Assembly: GCF_000741785.1 (NCBI RefSeq)
Contig: NZ_JGZP01000010.1
Coordinates: 1 to 64,000 of the forward strand
From: Bifidobacterium stellenboschense
GTDB lineage: Bacteria; Actinomycetota; Actinomycetes; Actinomycetales; Bifidobacteriaceae
Direction of reading: 5' to 3'
DNA: 64,000 nt
Of the stretch, positions 41,621 to 49,282 are shown in pieces. How positions within the stretch are numbered: position 1 is the stretch's first letter; the number at the start of each line of letters is the position of its first letter. The translations under genes were made by a program, and so were the position numbers. Below the pieces are notes generated by a model. The model was given only the letters and a program-made list of their open reading frames with translations, did not search any database and had not been told where the DNA came from.

Positions 41621-43804
41621 TCACGGACGGCGCGCGTCCATGTTCATCGAGTTGAGCGAGCTGCCGTCCTTGACGTCGCCATGGATGGAGCGGCTTCCGA
41701 AGTCGCTGAGGAACTCCTGCAGACGACCGTTGAGCTCCGGGTAGCCGCGCTGCGGCAACTGGCCGAGCAGCCAGCTCACGCCCTCGGCGAAGCACTGCGG
41801 CAGCGGCATGCCATCGAGCGCGTGCGCGTAGGTCTCCAGCTTGCGCAGCGGCGCCTCCATCTGCGCCATCGGCATGCCGAAGCGCGTGTACAGGTCGATG
41901 CGTTCGATGTACTTGCCGATGAAGATGAACGCCTTGAGCGTCATGTCGGCCGCCGAGTTCTCGATGCCGCCCCAGAAGGCGAGCATGTCGTCGGCGATGT
42001 CGCGCTGCGTGTAGATGTCCTCCGCGCTGGCGGAGCGTTCGGCCGCGTCGGTGATGTTCGTCATCGCGAGCTCCACGTACTGCAGCAGACGCGACGACAG
42101 TTCCGGACGCAGGATGACCGCGTTGTTGAACGCGGCGACGATCGCAGAGCGCACCGAATCCGGGTTCGTGCCGTCGTAGAGGAACGAGTGGATGAACGTG
42201 TCGAAGTCCTCGAAATCCTCCGGCAAGTCGAGCGCGCGGGCGAACGGACGGAACGCGTCCGGGTTCTCGTCCATCACGCGGTCATAGAACGGGAAGAACT
42301 GGACGAGCGTGGTGAACGCGCGTTCGGTGTAGCGGCCGAGCCAGTACAGGTTGTCGGCCTTGGATGCGGTGACGAGCTGGAGCGAGTGCTTGCGCGCATG
42401 CGGCATGAGGCTCACCGATTCGATCTCGGCGCCGCGTGCGAAGTCCTTGCTGCCGTCGGACGGGGCGAGCACCCACGTGTCCTTGAAGCCGCCGCCCTGC
42501 GAGGAGTTGACGATCATCTGGCCGGGCACGGACGAGTAGCGGGTCAACCCGGAATACCACACGTGCGTGTTCTGGCCGGTCACGACGAACGCGCGCAGGT
42601 CGCACTTGCGCGGGCTCCGCTCCCCCGTGGCCGGGTCGACCACGTCGATGTCGCGGAACTGGATGATCTCCTGCGCGATGAACCGGCGCGGGTCGGTCTT
42701 GATCTTGTCGGCCAGCTCCTCGCGCTTCGCCTTGTCGAGGTCGCGGCCGAAGACCACGCCGTAGCCGCCCGCCTCGGCCACGTCCTTGATGACGAGTTCG
42801 CCCATGCGGTCGAGGACCTCCTTGCGGTCCTTCTCGAACATCGGCATGTAGGTGGGCGCGTTGCGCAGGATCGGCTCCTCGTTCAGGTAGTACTTGATCA
42901 TGCGCGGCACGAAATAGTAGATGGCCTTGTCGTCGGCGGCGCCGTTGCCGGGCGCGTTGACGATCGCCACGTTGCCGGCGCGGTAGGCGGACAGGAGCCC
43001 CGGCACGCCGATCACCGAATCCGGGTTGAACGCGAACGGGTCGAGGAAGTCGTCGGCGAGTCGGCGGTAGACGACGCCGACGCGGTGGCGGTTGCCCGCG
43101 TAGTCGAGGAAGAACAGCTTGTTCTCGACGACTTCGAGATCCTCGGGGAAGGCGAGCGTCGCGCCGGTCTTCTCCGCCAGATACGCGTGCTCGAAGAACG
43201 CGGAGTTGTAGCGTCCCGGCGTGAGCACCACGGCGATGCCCTCGGTGGAGACGAAGTCCATCGACTTGCGCAGCAGCCGCGGGTAGTCGCGGTTGTCGCG
43301 CACATGCACCTCGCGGAACAGGCGCGGATTCGTGCGGCGTTCGATGTCGCGCGCGAACAGCGGGTAGCTGGCGCCGGACGGGATGCGCAGATTGTCCTCG
43401 AGCACCCACCAGCGGCCGTCCTCGCCCTGCACGAGATCCTCGCCGGCGATGTGCGCGAACACGCCGCCGGGAGGCGTCACGCCGTTCACCTGCGGATAGT
43501 AGCCGGCGGACGTGTACACGAACTCCTCGGGCACGACGCCGTCGTGGATGATCCGCTTCTCCGAATAGATGTCCTTGAGGTAGGCGTTCAACGCGTTGAC
43601 GCGCTGTTTCAGGCCCGCCTCCAGCTCGTCGAACTCGTCGGATTCGATGACGCGCGGAATCGGATCGTAGGGGAACAGACGGTCCTTGTACACGCCGTCC
43701 TTGTACACGCCGAACCGCACGCCGTTGCGGCTCAGTTCGCGGTTGATCTCCTCACGTCGCGCCACCAGTTCCGCCGCAAGCCTGCTCGCCGCCGATTCAA
43801 TCAT
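41621..43804 (-). CDS. Circularly permuted ATP-grasp protein fused to an alpha-E domain
   Basis: A 727-residue cytoplasmic protein. Residues ~1-420 form the circularly permuted ATP-grasp type 2 module (GEDLVQGEDGRWWVLEDNLR, PSGASYPLFARDIER, SQGGGFKDTWVL), predicted to ligate amino acids or peptides. From ~450 an all-helical alpha-E domain follows (ADNLYWLGRYTERAFTTL ... FIFIGKYIERIDLYTRFG). In many bacteria these are separate genes beside a transglutaminase; here they are one polypeptide. GVYKD is duplicated near residues 32-42 by a 15-bp tandem repeat. ATG 43804 follows AAGGAAAG. The predicted role is peptide-tag synthesis; the product is not known. Confidence 0.88.
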   Translation of the reverse strand: MIESAASRLAAELVARREEINRELSRNGVRFGVYKDGVYKDRLFPYDPIPRVIESDEFDELEAGLKQRVNALNAYLKDIYSEKRIIHDGVVPEEFVYTSAGYYPQVNGVTPPGGVFAHIAGEDLVQGEDGRWWVLEDNLRIPSGASYPLFARDIERRTNPRLFREVHVRDNRDYPRLLRKSMDFVSTEGIAVVLTPGRYNSAFFEHAYLAEKTGATLAFPEDLEVVENKLFFLDYAGNRHRVGVVYRRLADDFLDPFAFNPDSVIGVPGLLSAYRAGNVAIVNAPGNGAADDKAIYYFVPRMIKYYLNEEPILRNAPTYMPMFEKDRKEVLDRMGELVIKDVAEAGGYGVVFGRDLDKAKREELADKIKTDPRRFIAQEIIQFRDIDVVDPATGERSPRKCDLRAFVVTGQNTHVWYSGLTRYSSVPGQMIVNSSQGGGFKDTWVLAPSDGSKDFARGAEIESVSLMPHARKHSLQLVTASKADNLYWLGRYTERAFTTLVQFFPFYDRVMDENPDAFRPFARALDLPEDFEDFDTFIHSFLYDGTNPDSVRSAIVAAFNNAVILRPELSSRLLQYVELAMTNITDAAERSASAEDIYTQRDIADDMLAFWGGIENSAADMTLKAFIFIGKYIERIDLYTRFGMPMAQMEAPLRKLETYAHALDGMPLPQCFAEGVSWLLGQLPQRGYPELNGRLQEFLSDFGSRSIHGDVKDGSSLNSMNMDARRP

Positions 43805-43926
43805 CGTGCCACTTTCCTTGTGATGGGTTGTTCATTTCGTACTCGTTTCACGGTAGGAAGACACGGTTTCGGCAAACGCGCGCCAATGTTACGAACACGT
43901 CACCGCCGCGGTCCCTCCTCCCCTAT

Positions 43927-43974
43927 GCGCGATTCTCGTGCGCGAAACCGGCATTTCGCGCACGAGAATCGCGC
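43927..43974. promoter_or_regulatory. Perfect 21-bp inverted repeat upstream of truA
   Basis: Arms 43927-43947 and 43954-43974 are exact complements (GCGCGATTCTCGTGCGCGAAA and its mirror) with a 6-nt loop. The right arm ends 12 nt before the truA -10 box, so protein binding or a cruciform here would affect truA. It could also end transcripts arriving from upstream. Confidence 0.7.
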
Positions 43975-43986
43975 CGGGCCATTCCG

Positions 43987-43992
43987 TATACT
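43987..43992 (+). promoter_or_regulatory. -10 element of truA (leaderless start)
   Basis: TATACT followed by 8 nt and ATG 44001, with no Shine-Dalgarno. Confidence 0.55.
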
Positions 43993-44000
43993 CGTTGGCT

Positions 44001-44942
44001 ATGACACGACTGCGCATCGACCTGGCATACGACGGCGGCGGCTTCTACGGATGGGCCACGCAACCCCACATCCGCACCGTGCAGGGCACGATCGAGGCGG
44101 CGCTGCATAAGCTGCTGCGCGTGCCCGAACATGATCCCGACGAGCCGCTGCGTCTCGTCGTCGCCGGACGCACCGATACGGGCGTCCACGCGAGCCATCA
44201 GGTCTGCCATCTCGACATCGACGAATCGACGCTGGAACGCGCCGTCGGTCACATGAAGGTGCCGGCGGTCACCGCGCTGGAGCATCGTCTGCAGCGGCTC
44301 CTGCCGACGGACATCGCGATTCATCGCGTGTCCGTCGCGCCGGACGGCTTCGACGCGCGCTTCTCGGCGCTGGAACGCACGTACGTGTATCGGATCGCCG
44401 ACCGCGCGAGCGAGGTGGACCCGCGGCTGCGCGGCTGCGTGCTGCACATCGACGACACTCTCGACCTCGACGCGATGAACCGGGCGGCGGCGATGACGCT
44501 CGGCCTGCATGATTTCGGTTCGTTCGCGACGCCGAATCCGGGAGGCACGACGATCCGCGAGGTGAAACGCGCCACGTGGACGCGCGTCCCGTCGCGCCCG
44601 CTGGTACCGGCGCGCGACGACGTCGCGACGCACGGTACCGGCGACGTCGCGACAATCGGTTACGTGACGCCGACGCTGGAGTCGGGACTGGTGTGCTTCA
44701 CGATCGTCGCGGACGCGTTCGCGCGCAACATGGTGCGATCGCTCGTCAACGCGTGCGTCGCGGTGGGCATCGGCAAACGCGATCTGGACTGGTTCGCCGG
44801 CAAAATGGCCGTGCCGAAGCGCGAGGGATCGACGGGGCCGATTGCGCCGCAGGGACTCACGCTGGAGCACGTCGCCTACCCGCCGGACGACAAGCTCGCC
44901 TCCCGCGCCGAGGCGATCCGCGCCGTCCGCACATTGCCGTAG
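44001..44942 (+). CDS. truA: tRNA pseudouridine(38-40) synthase (TruA)
   Basis: A 313-residue cytoplasmic enzyme that makes pseudouridine in the anticodon arm of many tRNAs. RLRIDLAYDGGGFYGWATQP begins the fold, AGRTDTGVHASHQVCH holds the catalytic Asp59, and DGFDARFSALERTYVYRI and FAFARNMVRSL-like DAFARNMVRSLV stretches are conserved. An insertion around RPLVPARDDVATHGTGD makes it slightly longer than the E. coli enzyme. ATG 44001 gives the family N-terminus; a frame extension upstream reads through the 21-bp palindrome. The gene faces rplQ convergently, at the end of the ribosomal cluster where truA is often found. Confidence 0.94.
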   Translation: MTRLRIDLAYDGGGFYGWATQPHIRTVQGTIEAALHKLLRVPEHDPDEPLRLVVAGRTDTGVHASHQVCHLDIDESTLERAVGHMKVPAVTALEHRLQRLLPTDIAIHRVSVAPDGFDARFSALERTYVYRIADRASEVDPRLRGCVLHIDDTLDLDAMNRAAAMTLGLHDFGSFATPNPGGTTIREVKRATWTRVPSRPLVPARDDVATHGTGDVATIGYVTPTLESGLVCFTIVADAFARNMVRSLVNACVAVGIGKRDLDWFAGKMAVPKREGSTGPIAPQGLTLEHVAYPPDDKLASRAEAIRAVRTLP

Positions 44943-45003
44943 CTCCCCTCCCATATCCTCTCCCGCACCTCTCGTAAAACCCACCTCCCATACCCCCTCC
45001 CCC

Positions 45004-45067
45004 TAGCGTCACCTCCTCCTAGCGTCACCTCCCCCTAGCGTCACCTCCCCCCAGCGTCACCTCCCCC
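45004..45067. repeat. 16-bp tandem repeat, four copies
   Basis: Unit TAGCGTCACCTCCCCC recurs every 16 bp, with AGCGTCACCT at 45005, 45021, 45037 and 45053. The strand asymmetry is strong (C/T-rich). Confidence 0.85.
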
Positions 45068-45151
45068 ATGGTGCGGCAACACACTTTCTCCACAACGGCG
45101 GAATTCCGCCGTTTTCGCCTACCGCACCATGGGTGTTTTACCGCACCATGG
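45066..45151. repeat. 67-bp palindromic element, copy B, with a flanking half copy
   Basis: CCATGGTGCGG (45066-45076) and CCGCACCATGG (45122-45132) bound an internal perfect stem AACGGCGGAA/TTCCGCCGTT. An extra CCGCACCATGG lies at 45141-45151. It has the same length as copy A at 20221-20287 and similar internal sequence, inverted. Confidence 0.82.
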
Positions 45152-45180
45152 GATGAGTGGGTGGGTGATGGGGTGGGGTG

Positions 45181-45222
45181 GATAGGTGGGATAGGTGGGA
45201 TAGGTGGGATAGGTGGGATAGG
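45181..45222. repeat. 9-bp tandem repeat, about 4.7 copies
   Basis: GATAGGTGG repeats at 45181, 45190, 45199 and 45208, with a partial copy at 45217. It is a simple minisatellite likely to vary in copy number. Confidence 0.85.
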
Positions 45223-45251
45223 AAGGGGATGGAGAAATGGGTGAGTATGCG

Positions 45252-45287
45252 AAAGGGGTCGGAATCACGTGGATTCCCGACCCCTTT
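45252..45287. terminator. Hairpin terminator at the end of the ribosomal cluster
   Basis: AAAGGGGTCGG pairs with CCGACCCCTTT around a loop that itself contains AATC/GATT. It lies 27 nt after the rplQ stop codon and probably ends the ribosomal transcript. Confidence 0.7.
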
Positions 45288-45314
45288 GGTATTAGGTCAG
45301 CTGACGCTAACGGC

Positions 45315-45800
45315 TCACTCGGCCTGCTCGGCCGGAGCCTCGGTGGCCTCGGCGGCGGTCTCGACCGGAGCCTCGGCAGCCGGAGCTTCGGCGGACTTGG
45401 CGGCGGCTTCGGCTTCCTTCACGACGGCCTGCTTCTTGCTCACCGGCTCGGTGACGAGCTCGATGATGGCGGCGGGCGCGTTGTCGCCCTTGCGCGGGGC
45501 GATCTTCACGATGCGGGTGTAGCCACCCTCACGCTGCTCCATCTGCTCGGCGATCTGGGTGAACAGCACGTGCACGACGGACTTGTTGCGGATGACGCGC
45601 ATCACGCGACGGCGGGAGTGCAGATCACCGCGCTTGGCGAAGGTGATCAGGCGCTCGGCCAGCGGACGAAGGCGCTTGGCCTTCGGCAGCGTGGTGACGA
45701 TGCGGCCGTTCTGGAACAGGCTGGTGGCCATGTTCGCGAGCATCAGGCGCTCGTGCGCCGGGCTGGAGGCCAGACGCGGGCCCTTCTTAGGTGTGGGCAT
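45315..45800 (-). CDS. rplQ: 50S ribosomal protein L17
   Basis: A 161-residue large-subunit protein lining the exit-tunnel region. The core ([20 protein letters not shown] ... [23 protein letters not shown], ~1-118) is standard. The last ~45 residues are an Ala/Glu-rich acidic tail not present in the E. coli protein. It is the last gene of the rpsM-rpsK-rpoA-rplQ (alpha) block, 90 nt after rpoA, with AAGGAG before ATG 45800. Confidence 0.96.
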   Translation of the reverse strand: MPTPKKGPRLASSPAHERLMLANMATSLFQNGRIVTTLPKAKRLRPLAERLITFAKRGDLHSRRRVMRVIRNKSVVHVLFTQIAEQMEQREGGYTRIVKIAPRKGDNAPAAIIELVTEPVSKKQAVVKEAEAAAKSAEAPAAEAPVETAAEATEAPAEQAE

Positions 45801-45890
45801 AGTAACTCCTTATGTCAGGCCGGTTCAGGTGGGCAGTGGCCCGAACATCCGAACCGGTCGGACGGTTGGTCGAATGCGGCTAACGGGTTC

Positions 45891-46889
45891 TCACTCGTCT
45901 TCAGGCGAGAAGAAGGTGCCGCCTTCGAGATTGTTGGCATCGAAGCCACCCAGCGGGGAGGCCTTGAGAGACATGCCCAGAGACTGGAGCTTCTCCTTGA
46001 CCTCGTCGATGGACTTCATGCCGAAATTGCGGATATCGAGCAGATCCTGCTCAGTGTGGGAGACCAGCTCGCCGATGGTGTGGATGCCCTCGCGCTTCAG
46101 GCAGTTGTAGCTGCGCTGGGTGAGGTTGAGATCCTCGATCGGCACGGCGAGTTCGGGGTTGGACTCCTCCGCCACCGGGGCGGGGCCGACCTCGACGCCT
46201 TCGGCCTGGGTGTTGAGCTCACGGCACAGGCCGAACAGCTCCACCAAGGTGGAACCGGCGGAAGCCACCGCGTCGCGCGGGGAGATGGCCGGCTTGGTCT
46301 CCACGTCCAGGATGAGCTTATCGAAGTCCGTGCGCTGTTCCACACGGGTCGCCTCGACCTTGTAGCTCACCTTGAGCACCGGGGAGTAGATGGAATCGAC
46401 CGGGATACGACCGATTTCGTCATTGTCCTGCTTGTTCATCGCGGCCGGAACGTAGCCACGACCACGCTCGACGGTGAACTCGATCTCGAGCTCGCCGTCC
46501 TCGGCGAGGGTGGCGATGTGCATGTCCGGGTTCGCGATGGTCACGCCCGCCGGCGGGGTGATGTCACCGGCGGTGACCTCGCCCTTGCCGCTCTTGCGCA
46601 GGTACATCACGACGGGCTCGTCGTACTCGCTGGTGAGCACGATGCCCTTGATGTTGAGCAGGATCTCAGTCACGTCCTCCTGGACGCCCGGCAGCGTGGT
46701 GAACTCATGCAGGGCACCGGAGATACGCACCGAAGTCACAGCGGCTCCCGGAATCGAGCTCAGCAGGGTGCGGCGCAGCGAGTTGCCAAGCGTGTAGCCG
46801 AAGCCCGGTTCGAGCGGCTCGATGATGAAGCGGGAGCGCTGGGGGTTCAGCGATTCCTCGGTAAGAGTCGGACGCTGTGCAATAAGCAC
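45891..46889 (-). CDS. rpoA: RNA polymerase alpha subunit
   Basis: A 332-residue protein. The N-terminal assembly domain ([20 protein letters not shown]) dimerises and recruits beta and beta'. A flexible acidic linker (~230-250) leads to the C-terminal domain ([20 protein letters not shown] ... [17 protein letters not shown]), which contacts UP elements and activators. Length and motifs are complete. It lies 79 nt after rpsK and 90 nt before rplQ. Confidence 0.97.
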   Translation of the reverse strand: MLIAQRPTLTEESLNPQRSRFIIEPLEPGFGYTLGNSLRRTLLSSIPGAAVTSVRISGALHEFTTLPGVQEDVTEILLNIKGIVLTSEYDEPVVMYLRKSGKGEVTAGDITPPAGVTIANPDMHIATLAEDGELEIEFTVERGRGYVPAAMNKQDNDEIGRIPVDSIYSPVLKVSYKVEATRVEQRTDFDKLILDVETKPAISPRDAVASAGSTLVELFGLCRELNTQAEGVEVGPAPVAEESNPELAVPIEDLNLTQRSYNCLKREGIHTIGELVSHTEQDLLDIRNFGMKSIDEVKEKLQSLGMSLKASPLGGFDANNLEGGTFFSPEDE

Positions 46890-46968
46890 TGTGGTATCCT
46901 TTCAGCTTTTGGCCGGTGGTGCACTCACCGGGCCAACAGCGGGTTGGATGAATATTGTCTAGTAGTGC

Positions 46969-47370
46969 TCAGACGCGACGACGCTTCGGAGGACGAACGC
47001 CGTTGTGCGCTTGCGGGGTGACGTCGGTGATGGAACCGACCTCGAGACCAGCGGACTGCAGGGAGCGGATGGCGGTCTCACGACCGGAACCCGGGCCCTT
47101 CACGAACACATCGACCTTCTTGACGCCGTGTTCCATCGCCTTGCGGGCGGCGGACTCGGCGGCCATGCCGGCAGCGTACGGCGTGGACTTACGGGAGCCC
47201 TTGAAGCCGACGTCGCCACCGGACGCCCAGGACACAACCGCGCCGGACGGATCGGTGATCGAGATGATCGTGTTGTTGAAAGTGGACTTGATGTGAGCCT
47301 GGCCCACCGGGATCGACTTGCGATCGCGGCGACGAGCGGGCTTACGAGCGGCTTGCTTAGGCGCTGCCAT
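46969..47370 (-). CDS. rpsK: 30S ribosomal protein S11
   Basis: A 133-residue platform protein. [18 protein letters not shown], the [20 protein letters not shown] block and the C-terminal [19 protein letters not shown] are diagnostic. The N-terminus is basic ([13 protein letters not shown]). It is transcribed with rpsM upstream (89-nt gap) and rpoA downstream. Confidence 0.97.
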   Translation of the reverse strand: MAAPKQAARKPARRRDRKSIPVGQAHIKSTFNNTIISITDPSGAVVSWASGGDVGFKGSRKSTPYAAGMAAESAARKAMEHGVKKVDVFVKGPGSGRETAIRSLQSAGLEVGSITDVTPQAHNGVRPPKRRRV

Positions 47371-47459
47371 TGACCCTCGTTTCCTAGTAACGAATTTGTT
47401 TGCTTGGGGTTGCGGCTCGGGCGATGGGTGTTACCCCGTGGCCCGTGCCAATGCCACTA

Positions 47460-47837
47460 CTACTTGGTGGCCTTCTTCTTTCCGGCGACCGTGCGCTTCG
47501 GGCCCTTGCGGGTACGGGCGTTGGTCTTGGTGCGCTGGCCGCGCACAGGAAGTCCCCTGCGGTGACGCTGGCCCTGGTAGCAGTTGATCTGAATCTTGCG
47601 ACGGATGTCCGCGTCGATCTCACGACGCAGATCGCCCTCGATCTTGTAGTTGGCCTCGAGGTAGTCACGCAGCGTGATCAGCTGCTCGTCGGTCAGATCC
47701 TTGACGCGGATGTCCGGGTTGATACCGGTCGCGGCAAGCGTTTCCTTCGCACGAGTGCGGCCCACACCGAAGATGTAGGTGAGGGCGATCTCAATGCGCT
47801 TCTCATTGGGGATGTCGACTCCGGCAAGACGTGCCAT
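47460..47837 (-). CDS. rpsM: 30S ribosomal protein S13
   Basis: A 125-residue head protein contacting the P-site tRNA and the inter-subunit bridge. [20 protein letters not shown] is the family N-terminus, and [20 protein letters not shown] is the conserved RNA-binding end. The start is ATG 47837 with AGAAGGA upstream; an 11-codon upstream extension was rejected. It begins the alpha block, 149 nt after rpmJ. Confidence 0.97.
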   Translation of the reverse strand: MARLAGVDIPNEKRIEIALTYIFGVGRTRAKETLAATGINPDIRVKDLTDEQLITLRDYLEANYKIEGDLRREIDADIRRKIQINCYQGQRHRRGLPVRGQRTKTNARTRKGPKRTVAGKKKATK

Positions 47838-47986
47838 TGCGATTCCTTCTGGTTGACGTAGGTCTTGCACCCACTCGTCCAGCTGTCCGGCACGGGCCTA
47901 CGTACCCGTGGTTCAGTGTCGTTCCCTTGCGGGAAGCACTGTGAGTGAGCGCCTGATTTTCAATTGTGCCGCTGGAGAATCTGCTC

Positions 47987-48100
47987 TCAGCCCTGACGCT
48001 GCTTGTGGCGCGGGTTGGTGCAGATCACCATGACGCGGCCGTGACGACGGATCACGCGGCAGTTCTCGCAGATCCTCTTCACACTAGGGCTGACCTTCAT
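47987..48100 (-). CDS. rpmJ: 50S ribosomal protein L36 (C+ zinc form)
   Basis: A 37-residue protein beginning [19 protein letters not shown]. Cys11, Cys14, Cys27 and His32 form the zinc site of the C+ type, the housekeeping rather than zinc-starvation form. It lies in the usual place, 20 nt after infA, with AAGGATAACC before the ATG. Easily overlooked because of its size. Confidence 0.96.
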   Translation of the reverse strand: MKVSPSVKRICENCRVIRRHGRVMVICTNPRHKQRQG

Positions 48101-48120
48101 GGTTATCCTTTGCTTGTACC

Positions 48121-48339
48121 TTACTTGTAACGGTACGTAATGCGACCGCGGTTGAGATCGTACGGGCTCATCTCGAGCACGACGCGGTCCTGCGGGAGGA
48201 TGCGGATGTAGTTCTTCCGCATCTTGCCGGAAATGGTGGCCAGCACGATGTGCTTGTTCTCAAGTTCAACGCGGAACATCGCGTTGGGCAGTGCTTCGAC
48301 CACCCGACCTTCGACTTCAATCACACCGTCTTTTGCCAT
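48121..48339 (-). CDS. infA: Translation initiation factor IF-1
   Basis: A 72-residue OB-fold protein that occupies the ribosomal A site during initiation. [36 protein letters not shown] and the [11 protein letters not shown] end are all canonical. It lies between adk and rpmJ as in most actinobacteria. A two-stem hairpin precedes it. Confidence 0.97.
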   Translation of the reverse strand: MAKDGVIEVEGRVVEALPNAMFRVELENKHIVLATISGKMRKNYIRILPQDRVVLEMSPYDLNRGRITYRYK

Positions 48340-48414
48340 GAGCTCCCGGCTTCCGTTTCGTTGGTTGCATTACATTGACGTATCCGAAGACACACCAAGT
48401 TACAAGAATAGCGA

Positions 48415-48460
48415 AGAGCCGGACGAAATCGACACTCGGCGTGTCATTTTGTCCGGCTCT
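48415..48460 (-). other. Two-tier hairpin in the adk-infA intergenic region
   Basis: AGAGCCGGAC pairs with GTCCGGCTCT, enclosing a second stem GACAC/GTGTC. It lies 78 nt after the adk stop codon and 76 nt before infA. With no T-run, it may be an attenuator, a processing site or a weak terminator. Confidence 0.55.
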
Positions 48461-48537
48461 ACGGTCGTGTGGTATATGCGCGCGATGTCACGGCGTTCAC
48501 GGCGTCGCGCACGTACCGGCGCGTATGTCCGCTACGC

Positions 48538-49104
48538 TCAGCGGGCGTCGAGCGCGGCGACGATGTTCTTCTGGATCTCGTCGATCTCGCCGACGCCATC
48601 GATGGCGACCAGCTGGCCACGGGACTTGTAGGTGTCCAGCAGCGGCGCGGTCTCCTTCGCGTAGGTGGCGAGGCGCTTGGCGATGGCCTCCGGGTTGTCG
48701 TCGGTGCGGCCCTGCTCCTCGGCGCGCTTGGCGATGCGCTGCATCAGCACGTCGTGGTCGGCGTCGAGCGCGACCACCGCGTCGAGCGGGGTGCCCAGCT
48801 CGGCGAGGATGGCGTCGAGCGCCTCGACCTGGGAGGCGTTGCGCGGGTAGCCGTCGAGGATCCAGCCGTTCTTGGCGTCGTCCTGGGCGAGACGGTCCTT
48901 GACGATCGAGTTGGTCAGCTCGTCCGGCACGAGTTCGCCCTTGTCGGTGTACTCGATGACCTTGAGGCCCAGCTCGGTCTTGCCCTTGATGTTGGCGCGG
49001 AAGATGTCGCCGGTGGAGATGGCGGGGATGCCATAGTGCTCGGCGAGCAGCGCGGCCTGGGTGCCCTTGCCGACGCCCTGCGGGCCCATGATGAGAAGAC
49101 GCAT
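48538..49104 (-). CDS. adk: Adenylate kinase
   Basis: A 188-residue enzyme that balances ATP, ADP and AMP. P-loop [20 protein letters not shown] is at the N-terminus, and the NMP-binding part ([19 protein letters not shown]) and [17 protein letters not shown] follow. The LID is the short form without Cys zinc ligands ([18 protein letters not shown]), which explains the length below 200. It is co-oriented after secY. The 178-bp gap holds a paired-stem repeat, so separate expression is possible. Confidence 0.96.
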   Translation of the reverse strand: MRLLIMGPQGVGKGTQAALLAEHYGIPAISTGDIFRANIKGKTELGLKVIEYTDKGELVPDELTNSIVKDRLAQDDAKNGWILDGYPRNASQVEALDAILAELGTPLDAVVALDADHDVLMQRIAKRAEEQGRTDDNPEAIAKRLATYAKETAPLLDTYKSRGQLVAIDGVGEIDEIQKNIVAALDAR

Positions 49105-49162
49105 TGTCGTTGCTCCTATCTCGTATGTTGCGGTTGGTGGTTTGTTCAGGAATCGTTATGGC

Positions 49163-49270
49163 GCTCCCGCCTGCGGGAGCTGTCCCGCGTCGCGGGACTG
49201 AGGGTGGTTCCGTCGACCGGCCACCACCCCCCAGTCGGCCATACGGCCGACAGCCCCCGCCGGCGGGGGC
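49163..49270. repeat. Paired-stem repeat, copy 5 (complete), between secY and adk
   Basis: GCTCCCGCC/..GCGGGAGC (49163-49180), GTCCCGCGTCGCGGGAC (49182-49198) and TGAGGGTGGT, then the mirror half ACCACCCCCCA, GTCGGCC/GGCCGAC (49234-49251) and GCCCCCGCC/GGCGGGGGC (49253-49270). Inserted in an otherwise conserved operon 12 nt from the secY stop codon. Confidence 0.8.
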
Positions 49271-49282
49271 CACGGTACGGAC

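Larger units (their letters stand above)
44943..45314. other. 372-bp intergenic region of short repeats between truA and rplQ
   Basis: It holds a 16-bp tandem (45004-45067), the 67-bp element copy B (45066-45132) plus a half end (45141-45151), a 9-bp tandem (45181-45222) and a terminator hairpin (45252-45287). No gene was seen. Confidence 0.75.
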
